Shown: positions 55,641 through 64,000 of the stretch, one piece after another
Numbering within the stretch: the stretch's first letter is position 1
How the letters are laid out: each line of letters opens with the position of its first letter
DNA from: CAZBSE01 sp964494385
Lineage (GTDB): Bacteria > Actinomycetota > Humimicrobiia > Humimicrobiales > Humimicrobiaceae
Direction: 5' to 3'
DNA length: 64,000 nt
Assembly: GCA_964494385.1 (NCBI GenBank)
Contig: CAZBSE010000001.1
Location: forward strand, 33,678 to 97,677
Notes under the pieces: generated by a model
What the model was told of the DNA's origin: nothing
Databases searched by the model: none
The model's input: only the letters and a program-made list of their open reading frames with translations
Program-made: the position numbers and the translations under genes

Positions 55641-56156
55641 TTATTTATAAGTTTCAACCTTTTCTTGAAACTTTTTATTATTTGCGTGGCATACGGATAT
55701 GGCCATTGCATCCCATGCATCATCTTTTGGAAGGAAAAAATCATCCTTAACCTTTAGTATTGCCTTCAGCATGTATTTTACCTGGCTCTTGGTAGCCCTC
55801 CCATATCCCACAATTGCTTGCTTTACCTCCAGCGGAGTGTACTCATATACCTTTAGATTATTAATGCTTCCTGCCAGCATGGACACCCCCCTTGCCTGTC
55901 CTACGTCCATTGCCGTTTTAACATTAACATTAAAAAATATTTCTTCAATGGCCATACAATCAGGATCATATTCTTCAATTAAACTGTTTATTTTTAAAAA
56001 TATCTCTTTTAATCTATTACAAATAGGATTAGTTCTTTTTGTAATGATACAATCTGAAAATATCGCGCAGTACTCTCCTTTTTGCATATCCAGTATGCCT
56101 ACTCCTGTGGTCTCCAGTCCGGGGTCTATTCCTAAAATTCTTATTTTATCGGTCAT
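55641..56156 (-). CDS. ruvC: Holliday junction resolvase RuvC
   Basis: A 171-residue endonuclease of the RNase H superfamily. The four acidic residues are visible in LGIDPGLETTG, AIEEIFF and KDDAWDAMA. It lies 14 bases after yebC. Confidence 0.96.
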   Translation of the reverse strand: MTDKIRILGIDPGLETTGVGILDMQKGEYCAIFSDCIITKRTNPICNRLKEIFLKINSLIEEYDPDCMAIEEIFFNVNVKTAMDVGQARGVSMLAGSINNLKVYEYTPLEVKQAIVGYGRATKSQVKYMLKAILKVKDDFFLPKDDAWDAMAISVCHANNKKFQEKVETYK

Positions 56157-56170
56157 TATTTTAAAAACAG

Positions 56171-56920
56171 CTATATTTCACTTAATATCTCACTTGATAT
56201 TTCCAGATTTGAATTAACATTCTGTACATCATCATGCTCATCTAATACATCCAGTAATTTCAGAGCTTTCCTGCTGTCCTCTTTTGAAAGATTTACGGTG
56301 GATTTTGGTATAAGTCCGATTTCGCTTGATTTAATTTTTATATTCTTATCCTCCAGTATCTGCTTAACCTTTATAAAATCCGCAGGAGAAACTTTTATTT
56401 CATACTCATCCTCATCTTCATTAATATCTTCGGCTCCTGAATCAATCATTTTAAGCATGAATTCTTCTTCATTTTTAACTTCACTGCGTTCCACTACTAT
56501 TATGCCCTTGCTTTCAAACTGCCAGCTTACACTTCCGCTCTCGCCAAGTGTTCCGTTATATCTGCTTAAAATATTTCTTATGTCAGATGCGGTTCTATTT
56601 CTATTTTCGGTCATAACCTCCACTATTATAGCTATCCCTCCCGGTCCGTATCCTTCATAAAGTATGCTCTCATAATTTTCACCCTCAATCTCACCGGTTC
56701 CTTTTTTAACGGCTCTTTCTATATTACTCTGGGGCATATTATATTCCTTGGCTTTAGCAATGGCATTGGCCAGATTTATATTATCTTTAGGATCGCTCCC
56801 TCCTCCTTCTCTTACTGCAACTATAATATTTCTGCTGAGCTTCCCAAAAATATTTCCTCTTTTTGCATCCTCTTTTGCTTTTTTATGCTTGATTGAATGC
56901 CATTTTGAATGCCCTGACAT
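56171..56920 (-). CDS. yebC: YebC/PmpR family protein
   Basis: A 249-residue three-domain protein starting MSGHSKWHSIKHKKAKEDA, the family signature. It was described as a transcriptional regulator, and more recently members were linked to translation of proline-rich motifs, so function may overlap with EF-P. The pdxT-yebC-ruvC order is actinobacterial. Confidence 0.95.
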   Translation of the reverse strand: MSGHSKWHSIKHKKAKEDAKRGNIFGKLSRNIIVAVREGGGSDPKDNINLANAIAKAKEYNMPQSNIERAVKKGTGEIEGENYESILYEGYGPGGIAIIVEVMTENRNRTASDIRNILSRYNGTLGESGSVSWQFESKGIIVVERSEVKNEEEFMLKMIDSGAEDINEDEDEYEIKVSPADFIKVKQILEDKNIKIKSSEIGLIPKSTVNLSKEDSRKALKLLDVLDEHDDVQNVNSNLEISSEILSEI

Positions 56921-56921
56921 A

Positions 56922-57518
56922 TCAACTCTCCTCTTTATTATTTTTAATTATATCTAAAAAATAGCGGTGTATTCTCAAATCATCCGTAAGCTCCGGATGA
57001 AAAGTGCTGGCCATTACATTGCCATCCCTTACCAGTACCATATCCTTCCCGGATTTCCCCAGTAACTTGACCTCTTTCCCAATATTTAAAATTCTGGGGG
57101 CCCTTATAAAAATAGAGTTGAACTTCCTGCCGTTCTTGATGCCGTCTAGATCTATGCTGATAAGCTGTTCAAAACTATCTATCTGCCGCCCGTAAGCGTT
57201 CCTCTGAACATTAATATCTATATAACCCAGACCCCTGCCCTCTCCTTTGATATATCTGGAAATCAGGATCAAACCTGCACAGGTTCCGAATATAGGCTTT
57301 CCATCCTTATAAAATTTATTCAGTTTTTCCTTTAATTTATATTTTTCCAGCAGCTTATTTATGGTGGTACTCTCACCACCCGGAATTATAATCCCGTCAA
57401 TATCATCCATTTGCTGCGGGAATCTGACTTCTACTGCAGAAGCTCCGCACCCCTTTATCCTGTCTATATGTTCTTTAAATGCTCCCTGTAGTGAAAGTAC
57501 CCCTACCTTAATACTCAT
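56922..57518 (-). CDS. pdxT: Pyridoxal 5'-phosphate synthase glutaminase subunit
   Basis: A 198-residue class I glutaminase that supplies ammonia to PdxS. GVLSLQGAFKEH, IIPGGEST, the GTCAGLILIS nucleophile Cys and the TFHPELTDD His/Glu are all present. It ends one base from the yebC start region and follows pdxS by 10 bases. Confidence 0.96.
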   Translation of the reverse strand: MSIKVGVLSLQGAFKEHIDRIKGCGASAVEVRFPQQMDDIDGIIIPGGESTTINKLLEKYKLKEKLNKFYKDGKPIFGTCAGLILISRYIKGEGRGLGYIDINVQRNAYGRQIDSFEQLISIDLDGIKNGRKFNSIFIRAPRILNIGKEVKLLGKSGKDMVLVRDGNVMASTFHPELTDDLRIHRYFLDIIKNNKEES

Positions 57519-57528
57519 CTGCCTTTCT

Positions 57529-58410
57529 TTACCATCCTCTGTTAGAAATTATTTTTTCTTTTGTAAGTTCAGAGACCGCAATACCGCTCATAGGGTTCCC
57601 CAGTCCTCTGGATACCTTTGCCAGAACCTGAGGATTATTATAGTGTGTTGTGGCTTCTACGATAGCCTGGGCCATTTTCAGCGGATTTTCCGATTTAAAT
57701 ATTCCCGAACCTACAAATAAGCCCTCGGCTCCAAGCTGCATTATCATAGCCGCATCAGCAGGGGTTGATATTCCGCCGGCTGAAAAATTAACTACAGGTA
57801 ACTTTTTATTTTTATGGACATACAACACTATATCATAAGGCGCACCCAGTTCTTTGGACGCAGTCATCAGTTCCTCTTTTGGCAGCGAGGCAACCATCGC
57901 TATGCCATCCTTTATGCTCCTCATGTGTTTTACTGCTTCAATAACATCTCCGGTTCCGGCTTCTCCCTTGGTTCTTATCATCGCGGCTCCCTCGCCTATC
58001 CTTCTTAAGGCCTCTCCCAGATTTATGGCACCGCAAACAAACGGAACTTTAAAATCCCATTTATTTATATGATATTTTTCGTCTGCTGGAGTAAGGACCT
58101 CACTTTCATCTATATAATCAACTCCAATTGCTTCCAATATCTGTGCTTCGGCAAAATGTCCGATTCTTGCTTTTGCCATAACCGGGATAGAAACAGAATC
58201 CATTATTTTTAATATTATCTCGGGATCGGTCATTCTTGCTACACCTCCCGTAGCCCTTATGTCAGCCGGTATCCTCTCCAGTGCCATTACCGATACCGCT
58301 CCTGCTTCTTCTGCTATCTTTGCCTGCTCTGGCGAAGTCACATCCATTATTACCCCGCCTTTCAACATCTGGGCAAGCCCCGATTTTACCTTTAACGTTC
58401 CTTTTTCCAT
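57529..58410 (-). CDS. pdxS: Pyridoxal 5'-phosphate synthase synthase subunit
   Basis: A 293-residue TIM-barrel enzyme making PLP from ribose 5-phosphate, glyceraldehyde 3-phosphate and ammonia. KGGVIMDVTSPEQAKIAEEA, AKARIGHFAEA and NFSAGGISTPADAA are highly conserved. GGAGGTG precedes the start. PdxST indicates the DXP-independent vitamin B6 route. Confidence 0.97.
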   Translation of the reverse strand: MEKGTLKVKSGLAQMLKGGVIMDVTSPEQAKIAEEAGAVSVMALERIPADIRATGGVARMTDPEIILKIMDSVSIPVMAKARIGHFAEAQILEAIGVDYIDESEVLTPADEKYHINKWDFKVPFVCGAINLGEALRRIGEGAAMIRTKGEAGTGDVIEAVKHMRSIKDGIAMVASLPKEELMTASKELGAPYDIVLYVHKNKKLPVVNFSAGGISTPADAAMIMQLGAEGLFVGSGIFKSENPLKMAQAIVEATTHYNNPQVLAKVSRGLGNPMSGIAVSELTKEKIISNRGW

Positions 58411-58428
58411 ATATTAAAACACCTCCAA

Positions 58429-59373
58429 TTATTTTGTTCCCACTCCCAGAGACATATTCTCAAGCCTTCTTATTCTTTCCTCGGTAGGAGGATGAGTATT
58501 AAATAAACTTTTAAACATTACCCTGGATTTCTTTCCTATAGGATTTGCGATAAACAAGTGTGCGGTTGCACTGTTTGCGGTTTTTACCTCACTGTTCTCA
58601 CTTATTTTCCTGAGCGCATTTGCCAGTCCTGCGGGATATCTGGAAACCAGAGCCCCTGTTGAATCTGCCAGATATTCCCTGTTTCTGCTGATGGCAAGCC
58701 TTATAACCGTGGCAATCACAGGCGCCAGTAATATAAGCAGCATTCCCCCCACAAGCAGAATCAATGTTAATATCCCGCCTCCCGAACTCCTGGAAGTCCT
58801 TCTTCTGCCGGAGCCGCCGAATATCATTGACCTTAACATAATGTTGCTTATTATGGAAATCATTCCCACCATAACCACCACTATCGTTCCCAGGAGTATA
58901 TCATAATTCTTTATATGAGACAGTTCATGTGAAATAACTCCCTTAAGTTCTTCATCATTGAGTTTGTCAATCAGCCCCTTTGTGAAAACTACCACCCCTT
59001 TTTGGGGATTCCTTCCCGTTGCGAATGCATTCATACCCTTGTCTTCTATTACATATATCTTGGGCATTGGTATACCTGCGGCTATGGACAGCCCCTCTAC
59101 CGCGTAATAAACCCTGGGATCCTGCTCCCTGGATAGGGGCGTTGCTCTGGTAAGACTTAAAACGATTCTATCGCTGTAATAATAGCTTGCAAAACTCATA
59201 ATAATGGCCAGAATCAAGGCAAACACCATAATCAATATCGAGTATGCATTATTTACGCCGTACCGCCAATCAATATAATAACCTACTGCAAATCCTACCG
59301 CAGTTATAAATATTATAAATCCGGTTATTATTAATGCTGTTTTTGTCCTGTTCCGGGCAATATTTTCATACAT
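58429..59373 (-). CDS. htpX: HtpX-type M48 membrane zinc metalloprotease
   Basis: A 314-residue protease. Two N-terminal helices (about 13-33, 42-65), zinc motif HELSH with a downstream NREYLAD Glu, further helices between about 155 and 225, and an HPPTEERIRRLE C-terminus. HtpX degrades damaged membrane proteins. It lies directly after lemA, a frequent pairing. Confidence 0.94.
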   Translation of the reverse strand: MYENIARNRTKTALIITGFIIFITAVGFAVGYYIDWRYGVNNAYSILIMVFALILAIIMSFASYYYSDRIVLSLTRATPLSREQDPRVYYAVEGLSIAAGIPMPKIYVIEDKGMNAFATGRNPQKGVVVFTKGLIDKLNDEELKGVISHELSHIKNYDILLGTIVVVMVGMISIISNIMLRSMIFGGSGRRRTSRSSGGGILTLILLVGGMLLILLAPVIATVIRLAISRNREYLADSTGALVSRYPAGLANALRKISENSEVKTANSATAHLFIANPIGKKSRVMFKSLFNTHPPTEERIRRLENMSLGVGTK

Positions 59374-59408
59374 TATTTTCAGACACCCTTTTTTAAGAAT
59401 TTATATGA

Positions 59409-59978
59409 TTAAAACTTAACCTTAACCGGTTCTCTTGCTGAAACTTCTTCTATTTCAAAATAATCCTTTGCATTAAACTTAAACATTCTTGCAAAAATAT
59501 TTCCGGGAAATGTCTGTATCCTGGTATTGAATTTCATAACCATATCGTTGTAAAACTGTCTCGCAAAAGCTATGTTACTTTCAATTCCGTTAAGCTGTTC
59601 CATCAGCTTCGAAAATTGCTGGTCCGCTTTCAGGTCGGGATATCTTTCTGAAACTGCAAATAATGATTTTAATGTACCGGTTATCATATTTTCAGCTTCC
59701 GCCTGTTCTTTTATCGATTTAGCATCGATACCCTGCTTTCTGGCATTAATAACGCTTTGCAGGGTTTCCCTTTCATGTTTTGCATAACCTTTAACCGTTT
59801 CTACCAGATTCGGGATAAGATCATATCTTTTTCTCAACTGCACATCAATCTGGTGCCATGAATTGTCCACCTTGTTCCTCAGGGACACCATTGAATTATA
59901 AATGCCGATAGCCGTCAACAGCAGTATCACTACCAACGCTCCGATTACTATCAGAAGAACAATTACACCTATTAACAT
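59409..59978 (-). CDS. lemA: LemA family protein
   Basis: A 189-residue protein with a single N-terminal helix (about 3-25) followed by NSMVSLRNKVDNSWHQIDVQLRKRYDLIPNLV, the LemA signature, and long helices. The role is not settled; it often accompanies HtpX. AGGAGG precedes the start. Confidence 0.93.
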   Translation of the reverse strand: MLIGVIVLLIVIGALVVILLLTAIGIYNSMVSLRNKVDNSWHQIDVQLRKRYDLIPNLVETVKGYAKHERETLQSVINARKQGIDAKSIKEQAEAENMITGTLKSLFAVSERYPDLKADQQFSKLMEQLNGIESNIAFARQFYNDMVMKFNTRIQTFPGNIFARMFKFNAKDYFEIEEVSAREPVKVKF

Positions 59979-60066
59979 AATAACCTCCTAATCTTTTTAA
60001 CCATTCTTTTTACCTTTAAGAATGCAATATCTTAGATTTTATTCATTTAAAAATAAACAACTTTAA

Positions 60067-60075
60067 ATTATATCA
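60067..60075 (-). promoter_or_regulatory. Extended -10 promoter for lemA-htpX
   Basis: On the minus strand, TGATATAAT: a perfect TATAAT with the TGn extension, about 90 bases upstream of lemA. No good -35 is seen, which an extended -10 can tolerate. Confidence 0.45.
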
Positions 60076-60146
60076 TATAAATAATTGCAAAAATAATAAT
60101 TCTAATTGTGGCTGATTTTGCCACTGTCAGAGCCTTCAATATTGCT

Positions 60147-60175
60147 TTTACACAGATTTTTTTTTATGGTATATT
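60147..60175 (+). promoter_or_regulatory. Promoter of the EF-G paralogue operon
   Basis: TTTACA (60147-60152), 17-base spacer, TATATT (60170-60175) with an extended TGG directly before it. It lies about 70 bases before the EF-G-like start. Confidence 0.6.
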
Positions 60176-60242
60176 TCTTCTATTGCCTTAATAGCTAATA
60201 GTTAGTATCGAATAAAATCTAATGCTTTCGGGGAGGATTTTA

Positions 60243-62324
60243 ATGAACGGTAAAAGTTGTTCCAATAATAAAGTAATAGGTCTTGTATCAGGAAACGGAT
60301 CCGGCAAAACTTCGCTTGCGGAATGTTTTTTATTTAATTCCAAAACTACCGACAGGCTGGGTACTATAGAAGCAAAAAACACAGTTTCCGACTTCAGTTC
60401 TCTTGAAGTTAAAAAAGGTTTCAGCATCAGCTCAAGCATACTTAATTATAAATGGAAAAACTTTAATATAAATCTGATAGACTCCCCCGGATATATGGAT
60501 TTCATAGGCCAGACCCAGTCTACGATAAAGGTAGTTGACAGCGTACTTCTGGTTATAGATGCAAAATCCGGGATTCAGGCTCCTACTGAAATGGTTATCG
60601 AACTGCTGGCCAAAGACCCCAAACCTGTTTTTTGTGTATTTAATAAACTGGACCTTGAAAATATAGATTATTATAAAGTTGTAAACAGCATTAAAAGCAA
60701 ACACGGCTTAAATCTTGTTCCCATAACCGTACCATCCGGCAGTGGCGAAAAATTTTCTAAAATTACCGATATACTTCAAAACCAGGCGTATGAGTATAAG
60801 GATAAAAATTTTACAGGAATTAAAGCTTCTGTGGATGATAGCATTAAAGACCAGATTGAAAAATATCATAATGAATTGATTGAATCCATTGTTGAGACTG
60901 ATGATGCACTGCTTAATAAATACCTGGAAGGTGAAAAAATCGATAACGGCACCATTAATGAAGTTTTTAAAAAAGCAGTTGTAGCCAGGCAGGTTATTCC
61001 GGTATTTGCCGTATCATCGGAAAAGAACTTCGGAGTGGATATATTAATGGATTACATAAACAGCCTTCTTCCTTCTGCTCTTGATATACCTCCTGTTAAA
61101 GCGGGAGAAATTAATAAAGATTCTGAAATAGAGATAAAACCCTCACCGGAGGGTCCTGTCCTGGCTTATGTTTTTAAGACAATGGCAGATCCATATATAG
61201 GCAAGTTATCTATTTTTAGAGTCTTTTCCGGAACCATCAGGGTAAATAATAGTTATTACCTTTCCAGTTCGAAAAAGGCATATAAATTTTCAAATCTATT
61301 TTCGCTTCAGGGTAAAAACCAGAATGATATCAGCGAAGCTTCTTGCGGGGATATTGCGGCTGTATCTAAAATCATGGATATTTCCAACGATGATACTATC
61401 TCAACTCAGGATCAGCCCTTAAAAATACCCGAAATAGAGTATATTTCACCCACGCTCCCCAAAGCGGTGGTGCCTAAAACCAAAGGTGATGAAGAAAAAA
61501 TAAGTAATGGATTGTCCAGGTTGATCCAGGAAGATCCTACCATGAAGCAGGAGCTGGATATTGAAGTGCATCAAAATATAGTATGGGGGCTGGGAGAACT
61601 ACATCTTTCCATTATAAGAGATAAGTTAAAGGAAAAATTTGATGTTGATGTGGATATGATGACGCCTGATATTGCCTATAAAGAAACTATAAGGAAAGAT
61701 GCAAAAGCCGAATACAAATACAAGAAACAATCCGGCGGAAGGGGTCAGTACGGACATGTTTTCATTGAATTAAAACCTCTGGAAAGCGGTGAAGGTTTTG
61801 AATTCAAGAACAGCATATTCGGCGGAGCAATCCCTAAAGGATACATACCGGGCGTAGAAAAAGGTATAAGGGAAGCCCTTCAAAAGGGCGTACTTGCAGA
61901 GAATCCGGTAGTAGATATAAGCGTAAATCTATATGACGGGTCATTCCATGCTGTTGACTCCTCGGAAATGTCATTTAAAATAGCGGCATCAATGGCATTT
62001 AAAAAAGGGATGCAGGATGCCTCTCCGGTTATCCTTGAACCTATTATGGATCTGGAAATAACAGTACCAGAAAAATATATGGGAGATATAATAGGAGACA
62101 TAAATGCAAAGAGAGGAAAAATTATCTCAATGACCGCCATTGAAAATAAAAAACAACTCATAAAAGCTTCGGCACCTCAATCCGAGACTTTCAACTATAC
62201 CATCGACCTTACATCTCTTACCCAGGGCAGAGGGCATTTTGTTCAGAAATTCTCACATTACGAGGAATTACCTTCCCATCTGGTTCAAAAATTAACAGAA
62301 GAAAGGAACAAGCAGAAAGAATGA
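60243..62324 (+). CDS. Elongation factor G-like GTPase (EF-G paralogue, FusA2 type)
   Basis: A 693-residue translational GTPase with all five EF-G domains. P-loop GNGSGKTS and NKLD (G4) are present, but G3 reads DSPGYMDF: Tyr replaces the His of DxPGHxDF, as is usual in the EF-G-like paralogues rather than in canonical FusA. Domain IV includes KQSGGRGQYGHV and the C-terminus GRGHFVQKFSHYEELP. ATG 60243 is preferred over the frame start 21 bases earlier because GGGGAGG precedes it. It is not next to rpsL/rpsG/tuf, so it is a second EF-G. Its role is unknown. Confidence 0.88.
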   Translation: MNGKSCSNNKVIGLVSGNGSGKTSLAECFLFNSKTTDRLGTIEAKNTVSDFSSLEVKKGFSISSSILNYKWKNFNINLIDSPGYMDFIGQTQSTIKVVDSVLLVIDAKSGIQAPTEMVIELLAKDPKPVFCVFNKLDLENIDYYKVVNSIKSKHGLNLVPITVPSGSGEKFSKITDILQNQAYEYKDKNFTGIKASVDDSIKDQIEKYHNELIESIVETDDALLNKYLEGEKIDNGTINEVFKKAVVARQVIPVFAVSSEKNFGVDILMDYINSLLPSALDIPPVKAGEINKDSEIEIKPSPEGPVLAYVFKTMADPYIGKLSIFRVFSGTIRVNNSYYLSSSKKAYKFSNLFSLQGKNQNDISEASCGDIAAVSKIMDISNDDTISTQDQPLKIPEIEYISPTLPKAVVPKTKGDEEKISNGLSRLIQEDPTMKQELDIEVHQNIVWGLGELHLSIIRDKLKEKFDVDVDMMTPDIAYKETIRKDAKAEYKYKKQSGGRGQYGHVFIELKPLESGEGFEFKNSIFGGAIPKGYIPGVEKGIREALQKGVLAENPVVDISVNLYDGSFHAVDSSEMSFKIAASMAFKKGMQDASPVILEPIMDLEITVPEKYMGDIIGDINAKRGKIISMTAIENKKQLIKASAPQSETFNYTIDLTSLTQGRGHFVQKFSHYEELPSHLVQKLTEERNKQKE

Positions 62325-63559
62325 AAAAGAGGCGTAAATTTATACTGGATAAGGCTCCATATATACTATTTGGGGTAATAGCCGTAATAGCCGTAATTAT
62401 ATTCTTCTCGGTGAGAAGCTGCCTTCCCCTGAATTTCTTTTCTTCTTCTCAGCAAGAGACTGAAAGTGAATCTGAATATACCCTATTTATAGCCTCGCCA
62501 ACCAATGGAGAGTCCTTTGATTTCATCAACCAGAATGAAACCGTTCCGGTGGAGGTAAGGGCAAAAGAAGCGGAAAATACAGGCTATACCATTAAATTGC
62601 TTATAAATGATAAGGAAATAAAGTCATTTACTTCTCCGCCTTATGAATATAACTGGAATCCGGACAGCTCAGACGATTACGAGCTTGTGGCCCAGCTTAT
62701 AGACGATACCGGCAGTATAATCGTAAACTCAAATACGGTAAATTTTACCGTACAATATGATATTGAACCCGAAGAAGGCACCGTAATAAGTATGGATGCC
62801 GAAGAAAAGAAAAATCAGGTTTTAGGTCAGTCTGTTTTCAGGACCAACAACACCATACCCACGGGAATTCCCATTTTCTCTTACAAATGTTACACTCCGC
62901 CCGTTATAGACGGAAGCATTCAGGAATGGGATAAATTCGAAAGTTTTTCCTCTTTTGAGCCTACTATAAAAAAAGAGAATTACACCTCGCATACTGACGT
63001 TTCGGGTACATTTTACTCCTGCTGGGATGATGATAATTTCTATTTTGCCATACAGGTCGTCGATGATGTTTTCAGTCAGAATTATACAAGTAATCAGATA
63101 AACAAAGGTGACAGTATAACCATTGTGTTTGATACCGAGCTTTCAGAGGATATGCAGATTCCATTTTATAACAGCGACGATTATCAGATCGATCTGTCCC
63201 CGGGCAACTTTAACGGCATACTTTCCGAATCATTTATGAGCTGGCCCTCTAATGCACCTCCAAGAGGAGTTAACGCCACTTCAACCAGGCTGACAAACGG
63301 ATACCTTCTAGAGGCCAGTATTCCTTGGTATAACTTTCCCAATTATGTTCCTGTTGATGAAGATGTGCTGGGCTTTACCGTATCCATACTGGATACCGAC
63401 AACCTGGACACAACAGAACTTGCAATTTCTTCCTCAAAAACATTTGATTTTAATAACGCATCCACCCTGGGAGCCATTGCGCTGATTGATGTGGGAGATA
63501 TACAGAGCATTGAAGAAGAGCCTGCCGGTGAGGAAAGTAATGGAGAAGATACTGAGTGA
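62321..63559 (+). CDS. Membrane-anchored Ig-like and CBM9-like domain protein
   Basis: A 412-residue protein: N-terminal membrane helix (about 13-31), Ser/Glu linker, an Ig-like beta domain (about 53-147, SPTNGESF...NTVNFTV), then a CBM9/DOMON-like domain (about 190-390) with PVIDGSIQEWDKF, WDDDNFYFAIQVVDDVF and GDSITIVFDT. A Glu-rich tail follows. The export topology suggests surface carbohydrate or ligand binding; no catalytic motif is seen. It starts at an ATGA overlap with the EF-G-like gene, so the two are translationally coupled, an unexpected pairing. Confidence 0.78.
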   Translation: MKKRRKFILDKAPYILFGVIAVIAVIIFFSVRSCLPLNFFSSSQQETESESEYTLFIASPTNGESFDFINQNETVPVEVRAKEAENTGYTIKLLINDKEIKSFTSPPYEYNWNPDSSDDYELVAQLIDDTGSIIVNSNTVNFTVQYDIEPEEGTVISMDAEEKKNQVLGQSVFRTNNTIPTGIPIFSYKCYTPPVIDGSIQEWDKFESFSSFEPTIKKENYTSHTDVSGTFYSCWDDDNFYFAIQVVDDVFSQNYTSNQINKGDSITIVFDTELSEDMQIPFYNSDDYQIDLSPGNFNGILSESFMSWPSNAPPRGVNATSTRLTNGYLLEASIPWYNFPNYVPVDEDVLGFTVSILDTDNLDTTELAISSSKTFDFNNASTLGAIALIDVGDIQSIEEEPAGEESNGEDTE

Positions 63560-63600
63560 TAGTTCTTAGGCTAAATCTTATTTTGATGTTATTGCAATCA

Positions 63601-63843
63601 TCATTCTAAATTTATCGTAAATTTGCATCTAGGATAATTGGTGCACCCTTTAAAAACACCATATTTACCATTTCTTATGACTAAAAGATTGCCGCATTTT
63701 GGACAAATATTATTGATTATTTTATTTTTAATATCATTTTTTTTCTTGCCAACGCTGTTTATAGGTTCCCTTCTTAAATTTTTGTCCTTATTATTTCGAA
63801 CATTTAAATAATTGAATATTTTATCTCTTGTATCATTCGACAT
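63601..63843 (-). CDS. Small protein with topoisomerase-type C4 zinc finger
   Basis: An 80-residue protein. The basic first half has no recognised fold; the C-terminal half is CPKCGNLL...YGVFKGCTNYPRCKF, the four-Cys zinc ribbon found at topoisomerase I C-termini and in some nucleases. ATG 63843 is chosen because AGAAGGAA lies just before it; a longer TTG start at 63876 is weaker. It may bind single-stranded nucleic acid. It may be a lone domain rather than a broken gene, since it has its own promoter. Confidence 0.72.
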   Translation of the reverse strand: MSNDTRDKIFNYLNVRNNKDKNLRREPINSVGKKKNDIKNKIINNICPKCGNLLVIRNGKYGVFKGCTNYPRCKFTINLE

Positions 63844-63922
63844 AATTTCCTTCTGGTATTTTCTAATAGTTTCCAATAACTGTATGTCATAAATAACATC
63901 TGTATTAGTTTTAATTTTTTAT

Positions 63923-63951
63923 TGTATACCAGAATATTTAAGTTAGTGCAA
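63923..63951 (-). promoter_or_regulatory. Promoter of the zinc-finger protein gene
   Basis: On the minus strand, TTGCAC (63946-63951), 17-base spacer, TATACA (63923-63928), about 80 bases before the start at 63843. Confidence 0.5.
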
Positions 63952-64000
63952 TTATTAAAACCATAGAGAGCTACTGAATAAATTAAGTAAAAATCAAAAT

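Overview
This is an AT-rich bacterial chromosome segment (roughly one third GC by eye; not computed). It uses the standard code: several genes overlap as ATGA, so TGA is a working stop. Nearly every base is coding. Genes lie in long same-strand operons, mostly on the minus strand, and I see no prophage, insertion sequence, CRISPR array or tRNA.

The gene order points to an Actinomycetota-type chromosome despite the low GC. Two blocks match orders I know from mycobacteria: tlyA-nadK-recN-pyrG-nudix-xerD-scpA-scpB, and nusB-efp-pepQ-aroQ-aroB-aroK-aroC ... aroE-mltG-ruvX-alaS ... aspS-hisS-glyoxalase II-like-rel ... secF-secD-yajC ... ruvB-ruvA-ruvC-yebC-pdxT-pdxS. Low-GC, deep-branching candidate lineages of that phylum fit best. 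This is inference from synteny; no marker phylogeny was run.

Layout. 1-14,300: chromosome segregation (scpAB, xerD), translation (trpS, efp, nusB), isoprenoid, NAD(P), CTP and repair genes; tlyA appears to need a non-canonical ATT start. 14,300-29,100: a type IV pilus locus interleaved with the shikimate genes aroCKBQ. It holds minor pilins (one fused to three fibronectin type III repeats), pilPONM, prepilin peptidase, the major pilin with its own promoter and terminator, a sigma-70 family factor, pilC and pilT. PilB and PilQ genes are absent from the window. 29,100-48,650: aroE, acylphosphatase, a tRNA U34 modification pair (trhP, trmR), mltG, ruvX, alaS, a well-supported 6S RNA gene, aspS, hisS, rel, recJ, secDF-yajC and tgt.

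48,700-52,950: an accessory interval. It starts with a compact transcription unit (promoter, 5' hairpin, 11-codon lysine-rich ORF, terminator), followed by a DUF5698/DUF2179-type membrane protein, a triple-PAS HD-GYP protein and an unrecognised membrane protein. 52,950-60,000: queA, ruvBAC, yebC, pdxTS, htpX and lemA. 60,000-64,000: plus-strand EF-G paralogue coupled to an exported Ig-like/CBM9-like protein, then a small zinc-finger protein on the minus strand.

The strongest candidates for something undescribed are the mini transcription unit at 48,727-48,899, the pilus locus with its FN3-pilin and embedded sigma factor, and the unknown membrane protein next to the HD-GYP gene.
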